From Kosakonia oryziphila (GTDB lineage Bacteria; Pseudomonadota; Gammaproteobacteria; Enterobacterales; Enterobacteriaceae): a DNA stretch of 43,344 nucleotides. The stretch spans positions 1-43,344 of the forward strand of contig NZ_FMBC01000040.1 of assembly GCF_900094795.1 (NCBI RefSeq). The letters are read 5' to 3'. Below are positions 37,718-43,344 of this stretch, one piece after another. Both the position numbers and the translations under genes were made by a program. Under the pieces are notes generated by a model. That model did no database searches, was not told the origin of the DNA, and saw nothing but the letters and a program-made list of their open reading frames with translations. Numbering within the stretch: position 1 is the stretch's first letter; each line of letters opens with the position of its first letter.

Positions 37718-37981
37718 ATGTTTGCTGTAATTTTTGGCCGCCCAGGCTGCCCGTACTGCGTACGCGCAAAAGAGCTGGCAGAAAAACTGACCGCTGAACG
37801 TGATGATTTCAACTATCGCTATGTCGATATTCATGCGGAAGGGATCACGAAAGCCGATCTGGAAAAAACAGTCGGTAAGCCGGTCGAAACCGTACCGCAG
37901 ATTTTCCTCGACCAGCAACACATTGGCGGCTGCACAGATTTTGAAGCTTACGCCAAACAGCATTTCGGCCTGTTTGCATAG
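37718..37981 (+). CDS. grxA: Glutaredoxin 1 GrxA
   Basis: The 87-residue thioredoxin-fold protein has the dithiol active site C11-P-Y-C14 and the glutathione-binding TVPQIF and GGCTDF segments. It reduces ribonucleotide reductase and other disulfides with glutathione. A strong GGAGAG site precedes the ATG. The second-to-last block has a Cys (GGC) where E. coli GrxA has Tyr (GGY), adding a third cysteine. Confidence 0.95.
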   Translation: MFAVIFGRPGCPYCVRAKELAEKLTAERDDFNYRYVDIHAEGITKADLEKTVGKPVETVPQIFLDQQHIGGCTDFEAYAKQHFGLFA

Positions 37982-38014
37982 CGGCCCGACGACCGCCCTC
38001 ATCTCCGGGGGCGT

Positions 38015-38374
38015 TCAGTGCCTGAACATTCTGCTTACAAACAGACACACCAGACCGCCTATCCCACACCAGAACACTGCGCTGAACAGCCAAGCCAGCT
38101 CTTGCCAGACCGATCGCGACGGCAGCAGGAACAGATGAATCAGAACATAACAGAACGGTAGCGCCAGTAGCGCCCCCAGCAGCGCATTAACCACTCTGCG
38201 ACGGCGAGCAACAAGGCCGCTGGCAATCCCGGGCAATATAAAAAACAACAAACCTGTTTCAGGTTTACCCGAACGTGGCAAATCTCCTTCCATGCTAACG
38301 ATCAAAGAAAGGCATACCGCAATAAAGGGTAGAAAACTACAAATAACACCGAGCCGACGTCGTCTGAGTTTCAA
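38015..38374 (-). CDS. ybjM: Inner-membrane protein YbjM
   Basis: The 119-residue protein has four hydrophobic helices and matches E. coli YbjM in PETGLLFFILPG and SVWQELAWLFSAVFWC. The function is unknown. It converges on grxA with a 33-bp gap; position between grxA and ybjL is conserved. Confidence 0.88.
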   Translation of the reverse strand: MKLRRRRLGVICSFLPFIAVCLSLIVSMEGDLPRSGKPETGLLFFILPGIASGLVARRRRVVNALLGALLALPFCYVLIHLFLLPSRSVWQELAWLFSAVFWCGIGGLVCLFVSRMFRH

Positions 38375-38648
38375 ACAATCCTCCTGACTCTCTATCCCAC
38401 ACCAGTTCGTTCAAAAGAATGTCCGGACAGATAAAGGGGAACGGTAATCCATATCTGAAATGGCCTGGCCGTAAAGACGCGATTCTCACTAGCCGTTGTA
38501 ATCTAATCCGATTAAACTATCGCCCTGTTTTTGTTTTGCGAAGAATGTCTGGTGCAATGCCGCTTTTTTATGCCAGCACACGGGCAAAACACTAGCCCAA
38601 ATAACCATTTCTTTCAACAAGTTACAAGTAAACAAGAAGTTAGCCTCC

Positions 38649-40334
38649 GTGAATATAAACGTCGCAGATTTGTTAAACGGGAATTACATACTGTTATTGT
38701 TTGTCGTACTGGCACTCGGCCTGTGTCTTGGTAAATTACGTCTGGGTTCGGTACAACTCGGTAATTCCATTGGCGTTTTAGTCGTTTCGTTATTATTAGG
38801 CCAGCAACATTTCAGCATAAACACGGATGCATTAAATCTTGGCTTTATGCTGTTTATTTTTTGTGTGGGTGTTGAAGCTGGCCCCAACTTTTTTTCGATT
38901 TTTTTTCGCGACGGCAAAAATTATCTGATGCTCGCACTGGTATTAGTTGGTAGCGCGCTATTAATCGCCTTAGGTCTGGGAAAATTGTTCGGCTGGGATA
39001 TTGGCCTCACCGCCGGGATGCTGGCAGGTTCAATGACCTCAACCCCCGTTCTGGTTGGCGCAGGCGATACGCTGCGCCATACGTCGATGGAGAACGGTCA
39101 TCTTGCCAAAGCGCTGGATAACCTCAGCCTTGGCTACGCGTTAACCTACCTGATTGGTCTGGTCAGCCTGATTTTCGCCGCGCGTTATTTGCCGAAGCTG
39201 CAACACCAGGATCTGCAAACCAGCGCCCAACAGATCGCGCGCGAACGCGGCCTCGATACTGATGCCCATCGCAAAGTTTATCTGCCGGTGATCCGCGCTT
39301 ACCGCGTCGGGCCGGAGCTGGTGGCCTGGGCAGACGGCAAAAATCTGCGCGAACTGGGGATCTATCGCCAGACCGGTTGTTATATTGAGCGTATTCGCCG
39401 CAACGGTATTCTCGCCAGCCCGGACGGTGACGCGGTGCTACAAATGGGCGATGAGATCTCGCTGGTCGGTTACCCGGACGCGCACGCACGCCTCGATCCC
39501 AGTTTCCGCAACGGTAAAGAGGTGTTCGATCGCGATCTGCTGGACATGCGCATCGTGACGGAAGAGGTGGTGGTGAAAAATCACAATGTCGTTGGCCGCC
39601 GTCTCGCGCAGTTAAAATTGACCGATCACGGTTGCTTCCTTAACCGCGTGATCCGTAGCCAGATTGAGATGCCGATCGACGACAATATCGTGCTCAATAA
39701 AGGCGACGTGCTGCAAATCAGCGGCGATGCCCGCCGGGTGAAAACCATTGCAGACCGTATCGGCTTTATCTCGATTCACAGCCAGGTTACCGATCTGCTC
39801 GCCTTCTGTGCCTTCTTTATTGTCGGCCTGATGATCGGCATGATCACCTTCCAGTTTAGCTCGTTCAGTTTCGGCGTTGGGAACGCCGCCGGTCTGCTGT
39901 TTGCCGGTATCATGCTTGGCTTCCTGCGTGCGAATCATCCGACGTTCGGCTATATCCCTCAGGGTGCGCTGATGATGGTGAAAGAATTTGGTCTGATGGT
40001 GTTTATGGCCGGTGTAGGCTTAAGCGCCGGTAGCGGCATTGGTCATGGCCTGGGCGCCATCGGCGGGCAGATGCTGATCGCCGGGTTGATCGTAAGTCTC
40101 GTTCCGGTGCTGATCTGTTTCCTGTTCGGCGCATATGTGCTGAAAATGAACCGCGCCCTGCTCTTTGGCGCAATGATGGGCGCACGTACCTGCGCACCCG
40201 CCATGGAGATCATCAGCGATACCGCGCGCAGCAATATCCCGGCACTGGGCTACGCCGGAACCTACGCGATCGCCAACGTGTTGTTAACCCTGGCGGGGAC
40301 GCTGATTATCATCATCTGGCCGGGGCTCGGATAA
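38649..40334 (+). CDS. ybjL: Putative transporter YbjL (AspT/YidE family)
   Basis: The 561-residue protein has two groups of five or six membrane helices flanking two cytosolic RCK_C (TrkA-C) domains (about 200-375). The duplicated AspT/YidE hydrophobic motifs include [17 protein letters not shown] and [14 protein letters not shown]. It begins with GTG at 38649. Family members are aspartate-alanine exchangers; the YbjL substrate is not firmly known (glutamate export has been proposed). Confidence 0.94.
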   Translation: MNINVADLLNGNYILLLFVVLALGLCLGKLRLGSVQLGNSIGVLVVSLLLGQQHFSINTDALNLGFMLFIFCVGVEAGPNFFSIFFRDGKNYLMLALVLVGSALLIALGLGKLFGWDIGLTAGMLAGSMTSTPVLVGAGDTLRHTSMENGHLAKALDNLSLGYALTYLIGLVSLIFAARYLPKLQHQDLQTSAQQIARERGLDTDAHRKVYLPVIRAYRVGPELVAWADGKNLRELGIYRQTGCYIERIRRNGILASPDGDAVLQMGDEISLVGYPDAHARLDPSFRNGKEVFDRDLLDMRIVTEEVVVKNHNVVGRRLAQLKLTDHGCFLNRVIRSQIEMPIDDNIVLNKGDVLQISGDARRVKTIADRIGFISIHSQVTDLLAFCAFFIVGLMIGMITFQFSSFSFGVGNAAGLLFAGIMLGFLRANHPTFGYIPQGALMMVKEFGLMVFMAGVGLSAGSGIGHGLGAIGGQMLIAGLIVSLVPVLICFLFGAYVLKMNRALLFGAMMGARTCAPAMEIISDTARSNIPALGYAGTYAIANVLLTLAGTLIIIIWPGLG

Positions 40335-40366
40335 CTCCGAAGCTGAAAATATTTCTGTTATGCGCA

Positions 40367-40393
40367 GAACTTTTTTCTGGGGTATCAGTCATA
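40367..40393 (+). promoter_or_regulatory. Sigma-E promoter of rybB
   Basis: GAACTT at 40367-40372, a 16-bp spacer, and TCATA at 40389-40393 match the sigma-E consensus (GGAACTT, TCnnA). The -10 ends six bases before the RNA start. RybB is a known sigma-E-dependent sRNA. Confidence 0.88.
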
Positions 40394-40399
40394 ACTAGT

Positions 40400-40478
40400 G
40401 CCACTGCTTTTCTTTGATGTCCCCATTTTGTGGAGCCCATCAACCCCGCCATTTTGGTTCAAGGTTGATGGGTTTTTT
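40400..40478 (+). ncRNA. rybB: Small RNA RybB
   Basis: The 79-nt RNA starts GCCACTGCTTTTCTTTGATG, the conserved seed that pairs with many outer-membrane protein mRNAs, and ends in a 10-bp terminator hairpin (cccatcaacc / ggttgatggg, 40436-40472) followed by six T residues. Only one or two bases differ from the E. coli sequence as I recall it. RybB is Hfq-dependent and, under envelope stress, represses porin synthesis. Position next to ybjL agrees with E. coli, where rcdA/ybjK is the other neighbour; here accessory genes lie in between. Confidence 0.95.
40436..40478 (+). terminator. Rho-independent terminator of rybB
   Basis: Perfect 10-bp stem with a 17-nt loop and a T6 tract. It is part of the RybB RNA and the Hfq-binding tail. 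Confidence 0.9.
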
Positions 40479-40589
40479 GTTGCCTGCCATTATTAATTCT
40501 ATAAATCATTTGGTTACATAGCCCACGCGTAGCCTTTGGCGACAGAATGGCGGCAGCGATTTGTGCCGTTCACATAAAGGAAAATTTTT

Positions 40590-40820
40590 GTGTCATCACA
40601 AAGTCAATCCAGGTACTCTTCACTAGTTTTCTATCTCCCGGAAGATATCAAACAGACATTCATAAATGAATGCGCCGAGGTTGGTCTTGAAGCAAGGAGA
40701 GTACAATGCTTTTCGGCAAACCCCAGTGTTCGTGAATACCTCAGCATTCTTTATGAACGCGGTCAAAGATATGCACCACAGGTGCTAAAGGTTCTAAGTA
40801 TGCTACAAAGGAAAACCAGC
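40590..40820 (+). pseudogene. N-terminal fragment of a frameshifted or fused T6SS-associated gene
   Basis: A GTG at 40590 with AAGGAAA upstream opens MSSQSQSRYSSLVFYLPEDI and a helical stretch (FSANPSVREYL ... YAPQVLKVLSMLQRK) to about 40820. After that this frame reads non-protein-like sequence (to 41042) while the DUF3289 coding sequence runs in the -1 frame. The N-terminal 70 residues could be the true start of the DUF3289 protein or the head of a different small protein fused by deletion. I cannot decide which. Confidence 0.5.
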
Positions 40821-40897
40821 ATAAGGATAAATCCCAGTACCGGCTGGACTATATTTCTGACCGGGTTGATCCCTGGACGCTTACCCGGCGTTCCTCA

Positions 40898-41578
40898 ATG
40901 GATCGCCCTCAGTCCATGTTCTGCTGTAATCTGCGTGGCCAGGGTGAAAAGATTACCCGGCAGCAGTGTGCCGCAATGCTGTTTGATGAATTCCGCTCAT
41001 TATCCCGTAAGTTTTCTCTTTATGGGCCATACCGCCACCTGATCGAAAAGATGATCACCCACATGCAGAACGGCAATGGTACACCCTTCCATGATGTGTC
41101 GCTGAACCAGGCGTTAAAAGAGCACATTCTCAGAGATAATTCGACAGAGAACAGTACCAGGCTTCTTTTAAAAGAGGCGTTTGACACCTATATAGATTGG
41201 GATAAAAAATATTACCCGACTAACCAAAAAAACGAACTACCAAAAGCCATCCTTGAAGGGCGACTACCTAAATTTGACAGATTCCAGGATAATTATAATG
41301 GTATGGGGATAATCATTCATGATACCTGGGCAACGCATATCACCATTAAATCACTGCATATTGAAAATGACCGATACCGGGCAGTGGTACATTACAAAGT
41401 ACAGGATCACTTTGGTCTTGATAGTGAAGATATACTGAAAACAAAATTCAGCCAGTTACATTTCTTTCGTATCTGGTTTGTTCTCCAGAGGTACAATCAG
41501 TTTGGTTTTAAACCTTTTATGACCAATATGGAAGCCACCGTAGAAATCACTGGAGGGCGCAATGACAGTAAAAAATAA
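40898..41578 (+). CDS. DUF3289 family protein (type VI secretion-associated), N terminus missing
   Basis: The 226-residue frame contains the DUF3289 core: ITRQQCAAMLFDEFRSLSR, GPYRHLIEKMI, GIIIHDTWATHITIKS, VVHYKVQDHFGLDSEDI and FRIWFVLQRYNQFGFKPFM. Family members occur in type VI secretion loci next to DUF943 genes. The conserved VDPWTLTR segment lies in the same frame but upstream of the first ATG (about 40865), with no usable start codon before the stop at 40754, so the gene has lost its own start. The base composition is more AT-rich than the backbone. Confidence 0.8.
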   Translation: MDRPQSMFCCNLRGQGEKITRQQCAAMLFDEFRSLSRKFSLYGPYRHLIEKMITHMQNGNGTPFHDVSLNQALKEHILRDNSTENSTRLLLKEAFDTYIDWDKKYYPTNQKNELPKAILEGRLPKFDRFQDNYNGMGIIIHDTWATHITIKSLHIENDRYRAVVHYKVQDHFGLDSEDILKTKFSQLHFFRIWFVLQRYNQFGFKPFMTNMEATVEITGGRNDSKK

Positions 41579-42026
41579 AAAAATCTTGATTCTGGTTTTC
41601 CTGGCTGGCTGTGTTCTGCTGGGTTACTGGCTTTGGCTATCACTGCGCCCGGCAGAGGTTGTTGCGGTTCATGACAACGGTAATCATAGCTATGTTTTAG
41701 TCAGGAGCTTCCCGCTGACAGATAAGGGGAAAATAAATTGGTGGCTAAAAAATAAAGATATACTCAAAAATAATTATGAAGTTCCCAAGCCTGATACTGA
41801 TGGTTTTTTTACTGTTGTCTTTTGGAATTTTGGCGATAGTTATAAAGAAAAAGGTAAGTATGACAGACTTTGTTTCGAAGACATGAAATCACCAAGAAAC
41901 TGTATAGATAAAGATAAAGTTTTTACTGTCCGTTTCGGTAGGAATATGGGACTCTCTTTTACTACTAATAATAAAATATATCGCATGAAAGAAAACGGAC
42001 AGATCGTAAAAGACGAGTCCGATTAG
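41562..42026 (+). CDS. DUF943 family protein
   Basis: The 154-residue protein has an N-terminal membrane helix (about 8-28, ILVFLAGCVLLGYWLWLSL) and a soluble domain with LTDKGKINWWLKNKDILK and FWNFGDSYKEKGKYDRLCF, the DUF943 pattern. It overlaps the DUF3289 gene by 17 bp. DUF943 genes follow DUF3289 genes in many enterobacterial type VI loci, often in several copies. An immunity role is plausible but not proven. Confidence 0.85.
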   Translation: MTVKNKKILILVFLAGCVLLGYWLWLSLRPAEVVAVHDNGNHSYVLVRSFPLTDKGKINWWLKNKDILKNNYEVPKPDTDGFFTVVFWNFGDSYKEKGKYDRLCFEDMKSPRNCIDKDKVFTVRFGRNMGLSFTTNNKIYRMKENGQIVKDESD

Positions 42027-42310
42027 GTTTGCCCCTCGCGTAGAGACAGCAATAAAATCATCCTCCCTGCCCCTGAGGAATCCCCAGTAATGGGCGGGCA
42101 AAAAAAGACAGGCATAGAATTTTGTGATTTTGCAAGGAAATCGCCACTGAATTGTTTTTCATCGCGCTATTTTGCTTTATTACCGGACGACAACTAATGT
42201 CGTTTTCCACCTGCGTCAGCCTGGCAAATGGTAACGACTCGCTTATCTATCCATGGCCGTGGAAAGATGGCAGCCGCCGTGCCTGCCGGTTACAGGATAA
42301 CGCATACCGC

Positions 42311-42853
42311 TCAGAGCCCGGCGATCCGGCCAATCATTAGGCGGATCGCTTCGCGGCTCAGCGGCTGCCTGTCGGTCACAAAGTGTAGCGTCATCCCTTC
42401 GATAAAGGCATCCAGCGCACGCGCCGTGACCGGATCAAACCAGTGTTCAAGCGTCGTCTGGCTGGATCGCATCCAGTTTTGCATCACGCTTTTCAGCACG
42501 GGCTGGCGGCTCATAAAGGCGTAAAGCTGGTACATCAGTTCCATATTGCGCGCGGTAGTAACCTGCACGCCATAGATCAGATCCGTCACCGCATCGCAGG
42601 CCCGCGCCGGGCTGTCGACACCATCAAAAAAAGCAGCGTACTGCGCCGACATCTGCCCGGTAAAGCGGCTGAATGCCTCCTCAAGCAGCGCGTCAATGCC
42701 GGAGAAATAGTAGGTCATTGAGCCGAGCGGGACATCCGCACAACTGGCGATTTTGCGATGGGTTACCGCCTGGATGCCGTGTTCGGCGATGGTGTCCAGC
42801 GTCGCCTCAAGAATACGTTCGCGCCGCTGCGGGTCATTTGGTCGTCGTGCCAT
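42311..42853 (-). CDS. rcdA: TetR-type transcriptional regulator RcdA (YbjK)
   Basis: The 180-residue protein starts with a TetR helix-turn-helix (about 10-55, [20 protein letters not shown]) and matches E. coli RcdA throughout ([50 protein letters not shown]). RcdA activates csgD and biofilm and stress genes in E. coli. Divergent from ybjJ over 80 bp that contain a probable operator. Confidence 0.93.
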   Translation of the reverse strand: MARRPNDPQRRERILEATLDTIAEHGIQAVTHRKIASCADVPLGSMTYYFSGIDALLEEAFSRFTGQMSAQYAAFFDGVDSPARACDAVTDLIYGVQVTTARNMELMYQLYAFMSRQPVLKSVMQNWMRSSQTTLEHWFDPVTARALDAFIEGMTLHFVTDRQPLSREAIRLMIGRIAGL

Positions 42854-42872
42854 AGATCCTCTCTCTGATTTA

Positions 42873-42886
42873 TGTACAAATGTACA
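42873..42886. promoter_or_regulatory. Candidate RcdA operator between rcdA and ybjJ
   Basis: TGTACA-aa-TGTACA: two copies of a palindromic hexamer lie 19 bp upstream of the rcdA start codon. The position between a TetR-family gene and its divergent transporter is typical of autoregulatory operators. I have not confirmed the published RcdA motif. Confidence 0.55.
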
Positions 42887-42933
42887 CTTACTTGCTAGTG
42901 TTGTCTCACCTTTTCATTTTCCGAAGAGAAGTT

Positions 42934-43033
42934 ATGACCGTAACTGCCTCCCGCATAGCCCTGCGCAACCGTCTGTGGGCACTGTTTACTTTCTTTTTTC
43001 TGCCTGGATTATTGATGACCTCCTGGGCAACAC
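42934..43033 (+). pseudogene. ybjJ: MFS transporter YbjJ, N-terminal fragment cut by an IS element
   Basis: The ATG at 42934, behind GAAGAG, opens [20 protein letters not shown] and [13 protein letters not shown], which matches E. coli YbjJ (about 400 residues). It breaks after Trp-Ala-Thr where the IS3-family end begins, giving a stop two codons later. Only the first helix remains in this window; whether the rest continues after the IS cannot be seen. Confidence 0.9.
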
Positions 43034-43344
43034 TGTAAATAGACCCGTTTTAGTTCCATGCATTTTTTGAGATCCCGGCCAAATAATGGTGCTGTCGATA
43101 CTCCTCCGGCGTCATATTGTTCAGTGATTCATGAGGGCGTTCACAGTTATATTCTGACACCCATCTTTCCGTGATTTCCCGCACTTCATTCAGCGTTCTG
43201 AACAGATAAAAATCGAGTATTTCTGTACGGTATGTTCGGTTAAAGCGCTCAATAAAAGCGTTCTGCGTCGGCTTACCCGGCTGGATAAACTCCAGTTTTA
43301 CTGCATGTTGCTCTGCCCATTCAGCCAGTGCAAGTGAGATAAAT
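43034..43344 (-). mobile_element. IS3-family insertion sequence, right-end portion
   Basis: Begins at tgtaaatagaccc, a TG end as in IS3-family elements, immediately after the ybjJ break, and contains the 3-prime end of the transposase. The other end and the target duplication lie outside the window. Confidence 0.85.
43050..43344 (-). CDS. IS3-family transposase (OrfB, integrase core), C-terminal part, cut by window edge
   Basis: The minus-strand frame gives 97 residues ending at TAA 43050-43052. It reads EFIQPGKPTQNAFIERFNRT, RTEILDFYLFRTLNEVREI and WVSEYNCERPHESLNN, the end of the DDE integrase core. The catalytic glutamate is in NAFIERFN. The IS subgroup is not assigned. Confidence 0.92.
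   Translation of the reverse strand, partial: FISLALAEWAEQHAVKLEFIQPGKPTQNAFIERFNRTYRTEILDFYLFRTLNEVREITERWVSEYNCERPHESLNNMTPEEYRQHHYLAGISKNAWN

Noticed and set aside
40780-40870. Programmed -1 ribosomal frameshift joining the N-terminal ORF to DUF3289
   Set aside because: The direction would be right, but no slippery heptamer (X XXY YYZ) in the correct frame is seen; a mutation or fusion is more likely.
42027-42310. Search for a further gene between DUF943 and rcdA
   Set aside because: Only short overlapping frames without ribosome-binding sites or recognisable protein patterns were found.

Overview
The window is a chromosomal segment of an enterobacterium from the Enterobacter/Kosakonia/Klebsiella side of the Enterobacteriaceae. 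Gene content, order and protein lengths follow the Escherichia coli interval clpA to ybjJ almost gene for gene, but several E. coli neighbours are absent (aqpZ, ybjC, the tRNA/infA side of clpA) and several accessory insertions are present. I cannot name the species from sequence alone.

Layout: an IS200-type fragment (1-312) abuts clpA-clpS (minus), then cspD (plus) and the macAB efflux operon (minus). ybjX and ybjD converge; lysO and the nitrosative-stress operon hcp-hcr follow, with recognisable FNR and NsrR sites. After a DoxX-family gene comes a complete but internally deleted Tn3-family transposon (14209-16198) that carries a two-gene operon. Then poxB-ltaE-ybjT-ybjS (plus), a small secreted-protein gene with amiD-ybjQ (minus), ybjP, the arginine uptake cluster artPIQM plus artJ, a chimeric ORF built on an IS4 remnant, rlmC, ybjO, the putrescine importer potFGHI, ybjN, rimK, nfsA, then grxA, ybjM, ybjL and the sigma-E small RNA RybB. 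Between rybB and rcdA sits an orphan type VI-associated pair (DUF3289 and DUF943). At the right edge ybjJ is cut after about 33 codons by an IS3-family element.

The backbone is housekeeping and stress physiology: regulated proteolysis (ClpA/ClpS), stationary-phase functions (CspD, PoxB), nitric oxide defence (Hcp/Hcr), thiol and nitro reduction (GrxA, NfsA), amino acid and polyamine transport (LysO, Art, Pot) and envelope stress (RybB, MacAB, AmiD).

The most interesting material is accessory. The Tn3-derived element has both 38-bp ends (31/38 matching), an exact 5-bp target duplication (GAGTA), fused remnants of tnpR and tnpA, a nested 207-bp MITE-like element, and a translationally coupled operon whose layout resembles an effector/immunity pair. 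Two 272-bp multi-hairpin repeats (about 96% identical by eye) lie in opposite orientation 31 kb apart. Product calls rest on my recognition of the families; no database search was run.
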